A DNA stretch of 64,000 bases from Chitinophagaceae bacterium. Lineage in GTDB: Bacteria; Bacteroidota; Bacteroidia; Chitinophagales; Chitinophagaceae. The position numbers and the translations under genes were made by a program. The notes beneath the pieces are model-generated. The model did no database searches and was not told where the DNA came from. It saw nothing but the letters and a program-made list of their open reading frames with translations. Positions 26,032 through 34,950 of this stretch are shown in pieces (the first letter of the stretch is position 1; every line of letters begins with the position of its first letter). The DNA lies in contig CP065012.1 of NCBI GenBank assembly GCA_016699815.1, positions 1,488,001-1,552,000 on the forward strand, given 5' to 3'.

Positions 26032-26550
26032 ATGGCAGAAGTGTTTGTAAATAAAGTAGCTGAAAGCGGGATTATAACCATAAACCTTGAAGATTTTTTA
26101 CCCGGAGAAGATATTATTGCTTTTGACATGAAAGAATACTTGTTTATGGGTTTAATACTCAAAGAAAAAGAATTTAGGGAAGCCATAAAACAATTAGACA
26201 TTTCTCCATATCAAAATAGAATAGTTACCCTTACTTGTACAACGGATGCTATTGTTCCCGTATGGGCTTATATGCTCGTAGCAAGTATTTTAAAACCGGT
26301 TGTAAAAGAAGTATTATTTGGCCAGATTAAGGATGCGGAGCTTAAGATTTTGCTGGCCAATATAAAGGCAATAGATGAATGCCAATATACCGATCAACGA
26401 ATTGTAATTAAAGGTTGTGGTGAAAAGGCGATTCCTGAAGCTGCTTATGTAGAAATAACGCAAAAACTGAGGCCAATAGCCAAAAGCATTATGTATGGTG
26501 AGCCTTGCAGTACGGTGCCGGTTTTTAAAAAGCCAATGGCAAAAAGGTAA
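26032..26550 (+). CDS. DUF2480 family protein
   Basis: The 172-residue cytoplasmic protein matches the DUF2480 pattern: FVNKVAESGIITINLEDF, then GEDIIAFDMKEYLFMGLILKE, IVPVWAYMLVAS, the IKGCGEKAIPEAAYVEIT segment, and a C terminus near YGEPCSTVPVFK. The family is restricted mainly to Bacteroidota and its function is unknown. The gene is monocistronic, between a terminator and the convergent corA. Confidence 0.88.
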   Translation: MAEVFVNKVAESGIITINLEDFLPGEDIIAFDMKEYLFMGLILKEKEFREAIKQLDISPYQNRIVTLTCTTDAIVPVWAYMLVASILKPVVKEVLFGQIKDAELKILLANIKAIDECQYTDQRIVIKGCGEKAIPEAAYVEITQKLRPIAKSIMYGEPCSTVPVFKKPMAKR

Positions 26551-26559
26551 AACTACCCT

Positions 26560-27651
26560 TTAGTACCAGCCCCGTTTTCTAAAAATTACCATCATAATAA
26601 TGGGTATAACCAGCATTACAGATACGGCAAGAAAAAAGCCGTAGGAAGTATGCAGCCAGGGTATTTCATCGAAGTTCATGCCAAAAATACCGCCAATAAC
26701 TGTAGCGGGTGCAAGCAGGCAGGTTACAATTGCCATTACCTTCATTACTTCGTTGAGTTTTAAATTTACATTACTTAAATAAAGGTCTTGTAAGTTCATC
26801 ATCATATCCCGGTAATTTTCGGCAAGGTCTGTGGCCTGAATAATATGATCGTAGACATCTTTAAAATATTTCTCGGTTCGCTCCTGTATCAATTCGCTTT
26901 CGCTGCGTAAAATTCCACTAACCATTTCCCTTACCGGTGCAATATTCCTTTTTAATAAAATCAATTCCTTTCGATGGTGGTTAATACGGGCCAGGCTGCG
27001 GTTATCTGCCCTTCTAATAATATCTTCTTCTAAAAGTTCAATTCTTTCGCCCATTTTTTCCATTACCAAAAAGTAATGATCTACAATTAAATCAACAAGG
27101 CTGTAAAACAAAAAATCGGAGCCGCTGTTACGTACTTTGCTTACCGCAATTTTTAGTTTTTCCCTTACGGGATTAAATACATCCCTATGTGCATCTTCCT
27201 GGAAACTAATTACAAAATTCTTTCCCAAAATAATACTTACCTGCTCCGATTCTACCGACTTAAGCTCCTCGTTGTAATAGAGCATGTTGAGCAGGCTAAA
27301 CACAAGACCATTGATTTCATCGGTTTTGGGCCGCTGACCCATACTTAAAATATCTTCAATAATCAACTGGTGGATACCGTAATGCGTACAAAGGTTTTCT
27401 ACATCTTCTTTTTTAATACCATCTACATTTATCCAGGTATTGGAGGCGCTGTTTAAAAAAGGGTAACAATCTTCTACATTATTTAAGGGAAATGTTTGCA
27501 GGCCATCCGGGCTATATTCATAGGCCATTATTTTTGACCCAACGTTAATTTTCCTTTCGGGGATTACTGTAGGGTTCACGTGCAGCACTTTTTTGCTGCG
27601 CAATAAATCAAAAGGGTTAAGAATATATTCCAGGTAGTTTTTTGAAGGCAT
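26560..27651 (-). CDS. corA: Magnesium/cobalt transporter CorA
   Basis: The 363-residue protein forms a pentameric Mg2+ channel. A long cytoplasmic funnel domain is followed by two C-terminal helices. The signature IFGMNF (GMN) is at the end of TM1 (about 321), and the C terminus is basic (FRKRGWY). The central helices include DLAENYRDMMMNLQDLYLS. Its length matches the family. It is convergent with the DUF2480 gene. Confidence 0.95.
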   Translation of the reverse strand: MPSKNYLEYILNPFDLLRSKKVLHVNPTVIPERKINVGSKIMAYEYSPDGLQTFPLNNVEDCYPFLNSASNTWINVDGIKKEDVENLCTHYGIHQLIIEDILSMGQRPKTDEINGLVFSLLNMLYYNEELKSVESEQVSIILGKNFVISFQEDAHRDVFNPVREKLKIAVSKVRNSGSDFLFYSLVDLIVDHYFLVMEKMGERIELLEEDIIRRADNRSLARINHHRKELILLKRNIAPVREMVSGILRSESELIQERTEKYFKDVYDHIIQATDLAENYRDMMMNLQDLYLSNVNLKLNEVMKVMAIVTCLLAPATVIGGIFGMNFDEIPWLHTSYGFFLAVSVMLVIPIIMMVIFRKRGWY

Positions 27652-27739
27652 AAGCTTTTTATAAAAAAAATAAATTTAAATTTCCGGATAAGGGAAGCAA
27701 ACGGGTTTAAAGATATTTCATTTAGCTAAAAGCAAATAA

Positions 27740-29182
27740 TTAAAATGCGGCACTCTTTGGATAACGGGGAAAAGGAATTACATCCCTAATATTGGTCATA
27801 CCGGTTACAAACTGTACCATGCGCTCAAAGCCAAGCCCAAAGCCTGCATGAGGGCAGGTGCCGAACCTTCTTGTATCTAAAAACCAATCCATTTCCTGCA
27901 CCGGAATATGCATTTCTTCCATACGCTTCAGCAATAAATCTAAGCGTTCTTCCCTTTGGGAGCCGCCCACTATTTCACCAATTCCTGGGGCAAGTATATC
28001 CATTGCCGCAACGGTTTTACCATCATCGTTCTGGCGCATGTAAAAGGCTTTTATCTCTTTGGGGTAGTTGGTTAAAATAACTGGTTTTTTAAAATGCTTT
28101 TCTACCAGGTAGCGTTCGTGTTCGCTTTGTAAATCAATACCCCAATTATTTACAGGGTATTGAAATTTCTTTTTCTTATTGTGGTTGCTTTCTTTTAAAA
28201 TGTCAATGGCTTCGGTGTAAGTAAGGCGTTCAAAATTGTTGTTTACTACAAATTCCAGTTTTTCCAACAGGCCCATTTCACTTCTTTCCTGCTGTGGTTT
28301 TTGTTTTTCTTCTTCGGCAAGGCGCTGTGCTAAAAACTCAAGGTCGTCTTTATTCTGTTCCATAGCATAGCGAATGATGTATTTAATAAAATCCTCGGCA
28401 AGGTTCATATTGTCCTCCAGGTCGTTAAAAGCTACTTCGGGCTCTATCATCCAAAACTCGGCAAGGTGCCTTGTGGTATTGCTGTTTTCGGCCCTAAAAG
28501 TTGGGCCAAATGTATAAATATCGCTAAAAGCCATTGCAGCAAGTTCGCCTTCTAACTGGCCACTAACGGTAAGGTTGGTGCTGCGGCCAAAAAAATCTTC
28601 TTTAAAATTAATACTTCCATCATCGTTTCTTGGAGCAGAACCATCAAGAGGCAGCGTAGTTACCTGGAACATTTCACCTGCACCTTCCGCATCGCTTCCG
28701 GTAATAATGGGTGAGTGCAAATAAACAAAACCCCTTTCGTTAAAAAATTTATGGATGGCAAATGCCAGGCTATTTCTTACCCTGAATACAGCACCAAAAG
28801 TATTGGTGCGAAACCGCAAATGGGCAATTTCCCTTAAAAATTCAAGGCTGTGTTTTTTGGGTTGCAGGGGAAATTTTTCCGCATCGCTGTCGCCAAGTAT
28901 TTCAATGGTTTCTGCCATCATTTCTACTTTTTGACCTTTTCCTAATGAGGCCACTATATTACCGGTTGCTTTAATGCAAGCCCCTGTTGTTATTCTTTTG
29001 AGTAGGGCATCATCAAAATTACCCAGCGTAGCCACTACCTGTAAATTGTTATTGGTACTGCCATCGTTTAGGGCAATAAACTGGTTGTTGCGAAAACTCC
29101 TTACCCAGCCCATAACTGTTGCCTGATAACTTGCGTTTTCATTTTGCAACAAGGCTTTTATTTTTATTCTTGTATTGAACAT
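27740..29182 (-). CDS. asnS: Asparagine--tRNA ligase
   Basis: The class IIb synthetase charges tRNA-Asn (one such tRNA is at 717-790). The 480-residue product has an OB-fold anticodon domain (GWVRSFRNNQFIALNDGS). The catalytic domain follows, with motif 2 FRAENSNTTRHLAEFWMIEPE and motif 3 in GFGLGFERMVQFVTGM near the end. The start is the ATG at 29182 (MFNTRIKIKAL); the open frame further upstream includes the promoter. A -7 element lies 17 bases before it. Confidence 0.97.
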   Translation of the reverse strand: MFNTRIKIKALLQNENASYQATVMGWVRSFRNNQFIALNDGSTNNNLQVVATLGNFDDALLKRITTGACIKATGNIVASLGKGQKVEMMAETIEILGDSDAEKFPLQPKKHSLEFLREIAHLRFRTNTFGAVFRVRNSLAFAIHKFFNERGFVYLHSPIITGSDAEGAGEMFQVTTLPLDGSAPRNDDGSINFKEDFFGRSTNLTVSGQLEGELAAMAFSDIYTFGPTFRAENSNTTRHLAEFWMIEPEVAFNDLEDNMNLAEDFIKYIIRYAMEQNKDDLEFLAQRLAEEEKQKPQQERSEMGLLEKLEFVVNNNFERLTYTEAIDILKESNHNKKKKFQYPVNNWGIDLQSEHERYLVEKHFKKPVILTNYPKEIKAFYMRQNDDGKTVAAMDILAPGIGEIVGGSQREERLDLLLKRMEEMHIPVQEMDWFLDTRRFGTCPHAGFGLGFERMVQFVTGMTNIRDVIPFPRYPKSAAF

Positions 29183-29199
29183 AATTAATATTTGGGCTG

Positions 29200-29207
29200 C
29201 AAATATA
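29200..29207 (-). promoter_or_regulatory. Promoter -7 element (TATATTTG) for asnS
   Basis: This is an exact TAnnTTTG match on the minus strand, 17 bases upstream of the ATG at 29182. It rules out the longer open frame that starts at 29221. Confidence 0.6.
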
Positions 29208-29238
29208 ACAATCAATAGCAATAGAACTATAGGTGAGG

Positions 29239-29254
29239 CCTGCCGCAGCGCAGG
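29239..29254. repeat. Short GC-rich hairpin
   Basis: CCTGC-CGCAGC-GCAGG stands out in A+T-rich intergenic DNA between divergent asnS and the next small gene. A comparable GC hairpin lies at 45477-45494. Confidence 0.35.
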
Positions 29255-29282
29255 TATTGGCAGCTAAATAAGAGAAATAGAT

Positions 29283-29290
29283 TAACTTTG
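29283..29290 (+). promoter_or_regulatory. Promoter -7 element (TAACTTTG), leaderless arrangement
   Basis: An exact TAnnTTTG match is followed by CCCT and then the ATG at 29295. Confidence 0.6.
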
Positions 29291-29294
29291 CCCT

Positions 29295-29519
29295 ATGAAA
29301 AAAGCATGGGTGTTTTCAATTTTGTTTTCACTGGCTGTATGCTTTGGCGCCAATGTAAATGCACAGTGTGCCATGTGTACCAAAACCGCTCAGCAGCTTG
29401 GCGAAAAACCGGCACAGGGCATGAATGCCGGCATACTTTATTTAATGGCTGTACCTTATTGTATTGTTGGGTTTATTGGCTACCGCTGGTGGAAGGCACA
29501 TCAAAATAATGCCATTTGA
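29295..29519 (+). CDS. Small exported membrane protein with CxxC motif
   Basis: The 74-residue protein has a signal-peptide-like N terminus (MKKAWVFSILFSLAVCFGAN, ending VNAQ). A CAMCTKTAQQLGEKPA segment follows with a CxxC pair just after the cleavage site, then a membrane helix ILYLMAVPYCIVGFIGY and a basic tail. The CxxC on the periplasmic side could bind metal or be redox active (inference). I recognise it as a conserved hypothetical type in this phylum. It is transcribed alone. Confidence 0.8.
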   Translation: MKKAWVFSILFSLAVCFGANVNAQCAMCTKTAQQLGEKPAQGMNAGILYLMAVPYCIVGFIGYRWWKAHQNNAI

Positions 29520-29523
29520 ATTA

Positions 29524-30426
29524 TCAATAATTTTTTATAAAATTAAATAAGTTAAAACCAGGCTTATTATACTGCTCTTTTATTTTCTCTTTCAATATAG
29601 TTTTGTCAACATCCTGCATCCTCTTTTTTTCAATTAAGTGGTAAGCTTTTTGGGTAAGCAAAAAATATTTCCTTTCATTATTTTTTTCTGCTTTTAGCAA
29701 TGTTTCAATAGCTTTAAATAGATCAGCAATACCTGTATGGGTAATTGCAACCGTTTTTACAACCGGTATGAGGTGCTTTTTTGTGGCAAACGCCGGAGCC
29801 AGCATAAGGAGAAGATTTTTTACAAACATACCTGCATCTGGCCGGTCAGATTTATTTACAACAAACAAATCTGCAATTTCCATTAATCCTGCCTTCATGG
29901 TTTGTATTTCATCGCCAGCTTCGGGCACCAATACTACAAGGGTAATATCGGCCAGCCCTGCAATTTCCACCTCACTTTGCCCTACGCCGATGGTTTCAAT
30001 AATTATGTAATCAAAAAAAGAAGACTTTAATAATTCGGTAATTTCAATAATTGCCGGATGCAGGCCACCCAACGAACCCCTTGAAGCCAGCGAACGGATA
30101 AATACATTAGGATGGTTGTACCAATCTGCCATGCGTATACGGTCGCCCAATAAGGAACCAAGGTTAAATGGAGAAGATGGATCTACACATAATACCGCAA
30201 CTGCTTTTTGCTGGTCAACCATTTCTTTTAACAAGGCATTGGTAAGTGTGCTTTTGCCTGCTCCCGGCGGGCCGGTAATGCCAATTACGGGCACATTTTT
30301 TGGCTGAAGTGAACTGAGTATTTCCTCGTATCCCGGGGATTGGTTTTCAATTAAACTAATGGCACGGCTTAATTTTTTTTGATGTTGTACAACATCGTTA
30401 CCATCAAAAATATTGTAGTCATACAT
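29524..30426 (-). CDS. meaB: MeaB-family GTPase (methylmalonyl-CoA mutase chaperone)
   Basis: This G3E P-loop GTPase gates cobalamin loading and protects methylmalonyl-CoA mutase. The 300-residue protein has Walker A ITGPPGAGKSTLTNAL (about 50-65), the Asp-rich VLCVDPSSPFNLGSLLGDR, Walker B-like IIIETIGVGQSEVEIA and the base-recognition NKSD. The mutase genes are not in the window. Its C-terminal dimerisation arm looks complete. Confidence 0.93.
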   Translation of the reverse strand: MYDYNIFDGNDVVQHQKKLSRAISLIENQSPGYEEILSSLQPKNVPVIGITGPPGAGKSTLTNALLKEMVDQQKAVAVLCVDPSSPFNLGSLLGDRIRMADWYNHPNVFIRSLASRGSLGGLHPAIIEITELLKSSFFDYIIIETIGVGQSEVEIAGLADITLVVLVPEAGDEIQTMKAGLMEIADLFVVNKSDRPDAGMFVKNLLLMLAPAFATKKHLIPVVKTVAITHTGIADLFKAIETLLKAEKNNERKYFLLTQKAYHLIEKKRMQDVDKTILKEKIKEQYNKPGFNLFNFIKNY

Positions 30427-30501
30427 TTGGTAAAAAATTACAGCATCAAAATTTTATTGTTCAAATTTACGCATGAAAGTAATAAGAAGGATTTTAAAAC
30501 T

Positions 30502-31482
30502 TTATGGTATAATTGTTTTTATTTTACTGAGTAGAAATTGTGCCCTATGTGTATTTAAATGATATTTTAATAAATGTTCTCTTGCATTTGTTGCCATACG
30601 GTTACGTTCGTCATCGTTGAGGAGGTAATAATCAATTTTATCTATAAGGTTGCTTAGATTTTCTGAAACCCAGGCCACATGCTTGTTTTCTTCAAAATTA
30701 TTGGGGATCAAAATTTCTGGTTTTTGGCTAATCATAAATGTTTCCATGGCAGGTGTTTCCCAATAGCGCATGGTATCCCATCCGCCGCCACGAAAATTCA
30801 ATACAATTTTGCAACGGGAAATTTCCTCCAAATAAAACAAGCCTTTTCGTTTATAGGTTTTAAAGCCCTGGTTTAGGGTTGTGCCATTTTGGTCACAATC
30901 ATATTTGCCCTTAAGTAATTTAATGGCTTGTTCCCTTATTAATGGTTTTTGCTGTGCCCAAAACGAAACCTGGTATTTTTTTTCTTGTACTGGTTTTTGG
31001 GAAAGGGTAAAAGGAAAGCTGAACGGAAACGGAAATACATGCGGCAAATGGCCATGAAGGGAAGGAAGGTATTCTCTTTTAAAAATTAAATCGGGGTAGC
31101 GTTTTTTGAAAACGCTTTCAAATTCTTTACCCAGGCCCAGGCGGTAAAAATCTCCGCCTATTTCTTCCCTGTCACCGCCGTCAATAAAAATTACGGGAAG
31201 CGATTGAATTTTTGGGATTAAATATTCATATTTTAGTAACGCTTCTTTTTTAGCCGATCCTATAATTACCGCATCATAGCCCTGAAAATTTTTTATAGTA
31301 AATTTTGGCAGGCTAAAACCGGTATAACCAAGGTTTTTAGGATAATTTTTTATGGGTAAATGATACTTCGGGTTCCAGGGATAATCGCAAACATTTTGAT
31401 TGCCCAAAAGCTCCACCAGGCCGCAATAGGTTAAATCCTGCAGGTAATCAAATTGTGTGCTGCAAATGAACAACAACTTCAT
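30502..31482 (-). CDS. Glycosyltransferase, GT-B fold (CgeB/glycosyl transferase 1_2 type)
   Basis: The 326-residue protein's C-terminal half resembles the Glyco_trans_1_2 domain: GLFYLEEISRCKIVLNFRGGG, then WDTMRYWETPAMETFMIS, and the tail DDERNRMATNAREHLLKYH. The N-terminal half has a nucleotide-sugar-type Rossmann pattern (VIFIDGGDREEIGG). Donor and acceptor are unknown. It is last in a four-gene run with six- and seven-base gaps. Confidence 0.75.
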   Translation of the reverse strand: MKLLFICSTQFDYLQDLTYCGLVELLGNQNVCDYPWNPKYHLPIKNYPKNLGYTGFSLPKFTIKNFQGYDAVIIGSAKKEALLKYEYLIPKIQSLPVIFIDGGDREEIGGDFYRLGLGKEFESVFKKRYPDLIFKREYLPSLHGHLPHVFPFPFSFPFTLSQKPVQEKKYQVSFWAQQKPLIREQAIKLLKGKYDCDQNGTTLNQGFKTYKRKGLFYLEEISRCKIVLNFRGGGWDTMRYWETPAMETFMISQKPEILIPNNFEENKHVAWVSENLSNLIDKIDYYLLNDDERNRMATNAREHLLKYHLNTHRAQFLLSKIKTIIP

Positions 31483-31488
31483 GAATGT

Positions 31489-32283
31489 TTATTTTTGTAA
31501 CCCGTTTTTACAATAAAATTTTCCCAGGGTTATTTTTGCCGACATAAATGCATTGTTCTTTTTTTCCTGCTCTACAGTGAACCTTGTGGGGTGATTAATA
31601 TGATATACAATTGCCCGGAACCGCATAGATTTAAAATAAACATACGGCAACTTTTTTAGCCGCCATTCAATATCCGAATCTTCGCCGCCGCCGGAAAAGT
31701 TATAATCTTCATCAAAACCATTTATTGCAAGTAACTCTTTTTTATTGATGGCCATATTGCAGCCCAATAAAATACCTTCTGTTTTTTTGAGCAAAAACCG
31801 TGGAACAGGAAAATAAATACCGTCTTCAATACGGCGGCAACGATATTTAAAAAGATTAAGTAGGCTGGGTAATTTTATGTTTTTTGTTTTTATGAGCAAT
31901 GAAGAAAAATTTTCGCTTAACATTACCCTTCTGCCATACAATACGGCGCCCTGAGATTGCGCTTTTATGTATTGCTGTACGCATTTTTTATGAGGGATAC
32001 AATCCCCGTCAAAAAAAATCAGGAGTTCGGCATTTGCCGCCCTGATAGCATTATTTAATGCTTTGCATTTTCTAAAACCCTGGTCGGGATGAGAAACATG
32101 GATTAGTGGAAAGCCCAAACCGTATTTTAGCTCATTCATAAAAGCAATGGTTTGAGGCGCATCATCATCTTCAGATATAATTACCTCGAAGCATCCTAAG
32201 GCCGATTGCATGTTTAAGGCCCGGAGCAATAGTTGAAGCTGAGCAAGATTTTTATAGTAAGATATGATAACCGAAGCCTGCAT
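31489..32283 (-). CDS. Glycosyltransferase family 2 (chondroitin-polymerase-like)
   Basis: The 264-residue GT-A enzyme starts at the ATG at 32283 (MQASVIISYYKN). The donor-binding DGDCIPHKK (DxD-type) appears after LLIFFDG. The later GGGEDSDIEWRLKKL matches the ED acceptor/catalytic motif of galactosyltransferase-C-like domains. The long upstream extension to 32433 overlaps the next gene and is rejected. It probably adds a sugar to a surface glycan. Confidence 0.85.
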   Translation of the reverse strand: MQASVIISYYKNLAQLQLLLRALNMQSALGCFEVIISEDDDAPQTIAFMNELKYGLGFPLIHVSHPDQGFRKCKALNNAIRAANAELLIFFDGDCIPHKKCVQQYIKAQSQGAVLYGRRVMLSENFSSLLIKTKNIKLPSLLNLFKYRCRRIEDGIYFPVPRFLLKKTEGILLGCNMAINKKELLAINGFDEDYNFSGGGEDSDIEWRLKKLPYVYFKSMRFRAIVYHINHPTRFTVEQEKKNNAFMSAKITLGKFYCKNGLQK

Positions 32284-32290
32284 ATTGTGG

Positions 32291-33337
32291 TTATTGGAGC
32301 AACTCTTTAAAGAGTTGATCATATTGCTTTGTAATATAAGCCATGCTGTGGTTTTTAACAACAAAGTTGTAAGCCTTTGCAGTAAGCCCACCTGCAAGCT
32401 CAGGGCTGGATAAAAGAGTTTCCGTTTTTTCACAATACTCCTCTGATGTACCCGATGTACATACCATTGCTTTTTCGGCAGTAACGATATCGGCCAATCC
32501 GCCGCTGGTGCCGGATACCACCGGAACCTTGTTTAAATACGCATCCAGTATGCTGCTGCCAAGCCCTTCATTTAATGAGGTCATTAAAAAAACATCAAAA
32601 TGTTTAAACCAGGATAATACATTTTGTTGAAAGCCCACTAAAATATAATATTTCTCCATTCCGTTTGCCAGTATCTTCTCCTGCATTTCCTTGAATAACG
32701 AACCGGAGCCAAAATGCAGGCAAATAAAATTATTGTTTTTTTGATGCAAAAGATTTATGGCACTAAGGCAAACGAAGGGCTGTTTTTCATAAGTAAGTGC
32801 AGCAACAATGCCAATTATTTTTTTATTACCCGGGTTTAGTTTGGCAATTTCTTCAGTAAGGTTTTCCCATTCGGTTTCTTTAACAGCAATGTCAGATATT
32901 TTCATTACATCCTTTCGCTGCGTAAAACGAATAAGGGTTTGCTGGGCCGCAGTACTTATGCCAACTATTTTGTTGGTAAACCGGTATTTTAGTTTTGTAA
33001 AAAATCCGAACTGCTGAAAATTTACCCTTCGGGTATACACAATTTTTTTACGGTGAAATGGCTTTGTAACTACGCAGTAGGTGAGGATATGTGCCGTTTG
33101 AGCATGAAGGATATCAAAATGCCTGGCCTGGATAATTAAAAACCCAATAACCCGGAAAATATTTTTAAAACCATATACCGTAAAATTTTCCTGCTTGGCT
33201 TTTAAATATAACGAACTATTTTTTCTGCAAAGAAGAAAAACCTGCCGATTAATTTTTTGCAGCCCCTGCATATTCAAAAGGGTTTGCCGCTCTCCACCAC
33301 GCCATTCGCCGGAAAAATTAAGTTCAAGTATTTTCAT
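32291..33337 (-). CDS. Glycosyltransferase family 4 (GT-B)
   Basis: The 348-residue protein has N-terminal SGEWRGGERQTLLNMQGL, where the GG loop is typical of GT4. The middle reads IIGIVAALTYEKQPFVCLSAI. C-terminally, the donor-site pattern FLMTSLNEGLGSSILDAYLNK leads into PVVSGTSGG (E-x7-E like region). It follows the methyltransferase with a 14-base overlap, so translation is coupled. Confidence 0.87.
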   Translation of the reverse strand: MKILELNFSGEWRGGERQTLLNMQGLQKINRQVFLLCRKNSSLYLKAKQENFTVYGFKNIFRVIGFLIIQARHFDILHAQTAHILTYCVVTKPFHRKKIVYTRRVNFQQFGFFTKLKYRFTNKIVGISTAAQQTLIRFTQRKDVMKISDIAVKETEWENLTEEIAKLNPGNKKIIGIVAALTYEKQPFVCLSAINLLHQKNNNFICLHFGSGSLFKEMQEKILANGMEKYYILVGFQQNVLSWFKHFDVFLMTSLNEGLGSSILDAYLNKVPVVSGTSGGLADIVTAEKAMVCTSGTSEEYCEKTETLLSSPELAGGLTAKAYNFVVKNHSMAYITKQYDQLFKELLQ

Positions 33338-33944
33338 GATGACGAGGTAAGCTGTAGCGTATTAAATCATCTTTTACGGTTACTTTATAGGCTGGATCTT
33401 TTTGTTTTATAAATGCAGTTATTGCCTCAATTGTTGGATAATCTCCGGTGCCAATAAAACACCTGGCATCATCAATCAAAATAATATGCCCGGGGTTTGG
33501 TTCGCTAAAAATTGCGCTTAATTCTTCATAAATTGGGCAATCCTTTTCACCTTTTGCCGTTTCACCTGCCGAGTAGTGGCCATCGAGCCAAAAAATAGCG
33601 GGGCTTTTTATTTCTTTAATTAAGGTGTGCAACACTTTGCCGCTATCACCTTGCAGTATGGTTACATTTTTATTGTTTACAAATCTTTTTTTGGCTTCTT
33701 CAAAAAGTTTTTCACTTAGTTCAATTGAATAAATATGTTCAAAATTATCTTTTTGGGCAAATACCATATCTCCCTTAAAGGTTCCGGTTTCTACAAGAAT
33801 TGTACAACCGGTAGTAGACTGGTACTCTTCAATAGCCTGTTGTTTAATATAATGCGGAGGCGGCGCTGGCCGGCCGGCCTTTTCCCATTTTTTTAAAGTG
33901 CGTTCTTTTTTTGAAGCAAAAATAAAATCTAAGAATCCTGCCAT
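33324..33944 (-). CDS. Class I SAM-dependent methyltransferase-like protein
   Basis: In the 206-residue protein, ILVETGTFKGDMVFAQKD is motif I, IYSIELSEKLFEEA holds the acidic motif II, and VTILQGDSGKVL and FWLDGHYSAGET follow, then IILIDDARCF. The pattern matches TylF/FkbM-like or macrocin-type methyltransferases found in glycan clusters. It opens the four-gene glycan unit and has its own promoter (33962-33969). The substrate is unknown. Confidence 0.8.
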   Translation of the reverse strand: MAGFLDFIFASKKERTLKKWEKAGRPAPPPHYIKQQAIEEYQSTTGCTILVETGTFKGDMVFAQKDNFEHIYSIELSEKLFEEAKKRFVNNKNVTILQGDSGKVLHTLIKEIKSPAIFWLDGHYSAGETAKGEKDCPIYEELSAIFSEPNPGHIILIDDARCFIGTGDYPTIEAITAFIKQKDPAYKVTVKDDLIRYSLPRHHENT

Positions 33945-33961
33945 AATTGAGTATTAAACAG

Positions 33962-33969
33962 CAAAAGTA
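33962..33969 (-). promoter_or_regulatory. Promoter -7 element (TACTTTTG) for the glycan operon
   Basis: This is an exact TAnnTTTG match on the minus strand, 17 bases before the ATG at 33944. Confidence 0.55.
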
Positions 33970-34017
33970 CCATTGCCGGTAATGGCTGCAAAATATCTTT
34001 TTATATTTGGCGCATCC

Positions 34018-34860
34018 TTAAAATTCATTTTTTATTTTTATCCAGGTTTTGGGTATAAGGTCCCTAGTGCCGAAAAAGTGAGGCATCCAGTTTTGTGGGG
34101 TTAAAACCAATTTTATTTTATTGTTATTTAGCCAAGCAGCCCACCAGCTAAATGAACTGTTCGCAATTATATTATGTTTGCACTTGCTCATTAAAAACAT
34201 ATCCCAATAACTGTTTTCGGCTTTGTTCCAGTCCACAAATTCTGCTCCGTTAATTTGCAGGGTTTCTTTTGTCCAGTGAATATCATCGGAAAAAACAAAA
34301 AATACGGCATGTGGAAATTGTTTCTTTATATATGCTATTGCCGTTTGCCAATAGCCGCTGTTCAATACACAATTTCTACCATCAATTAAATAATCGCCTC
34401 TTCGAATATGGATGCTTACCGATTGCAATGAATTTATTTTTTGCAGCGCCGCCAAATTTCTTTCATCATTTGGATGTTGAAATGCAAAAGATTGTTTTAC
34501 CAATTCTGCTGTACCGGTAAAATAATTTTCTGATTGCCAATAGCCTTTCAGGAAACCATTTTTAAACTTCGGTATGTTATTGTTAAAAATATATTGGTCT
34601 CCTGGCCTTTCCTTATAAGGCTTTCCCCAAAGTTTCGATTTTAATTTTCCATAATTTTTTAAGAACAAGCGTTCTGTTTTATTGCTATAATTTGCTTTAA
34701 TATTAAATATTCTTTCTAACTCGTAGCCGTTGTGTGTTTTTTGTTTGCCATAATGGCTTAAATCAATTTTAGGATTGGCGCCGGCTTGCTGCAATGTACA
34801 GTACAAAGCGTATTCAAACATTTGGTTCCCCAGGCCGCCGGAGAAATGCATAATCACCAT
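34018..34860 (-). CDS. Alpha-1,2-fucosyltransferase family (GT11)
   Basis: In the 280-residue protein, FSGGLGNQMFEYAL opens the N-terminal domain and SVSIHIRRGDYL is the GDP-fucose binding HxRRGDY motif. FSDDIHWTKETL and ANSSFSWWAAWLN are further GT11 hallmarks. It transfers fucose in alpha-1,2 linkage to surface glycans. It lies 73 bases upstream of the glycan operon on the same strand. The start is MVIM at 34860 or the second Met at 34851. Confidence 0.92.
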   Translation of the reverse strand: MVIMHFSGGLGNQMFEYALYCTLQQAGANPKIDLSHYGKQKTHNGYELERIFNIKANYSNKTERLFLKNYGKLKSKLWGKPYKERPGDQYIFNNNIPKFKNGFLKGYWQSENYFTGTAELVKQSFAFQHPNDERNLAALQKINSLQSVSIHIRRGDYLIDGRNCVLNSGYWQTAIAYIKKQFPHAVFFVFSDDIHWTKETLQINGAEFVDWNKAENSYWDMFLMSKCKHNIIANSSFSWWAAWLNNNKIKLVLTPQNWMPHFFGTRDLIPKTWIKIKNEF

Positions 34861-34938
34861 AAAAAAGGGTTGATAAGTAAGTTAAAGATAAACAGAAAGC
34901 ACAGATCCAAAATTTTAAAAATTGCCGGATGGCTTTCT

Positions 34939-34946
34939 TACATTTG
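34939..34946 (+). promoter_or_regulatory. Promoter -7 element (TACATTTG), leaderless arrangement
   Basis: An exact TAnnTTTG match is followed by CTTA and then the ATG at 34951. It rules out the much longer open frame from 34786. Confidence 0.6.
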
Positions 34947-34950
34947 CTTA

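Noticed and set aside
34786..34950. N-terminal extension of the LON-domain gene
   Set aside because: It overlaps the divergent fucosyltransferase gene and precedes a perfect promoter element four bases before the internal ATG.
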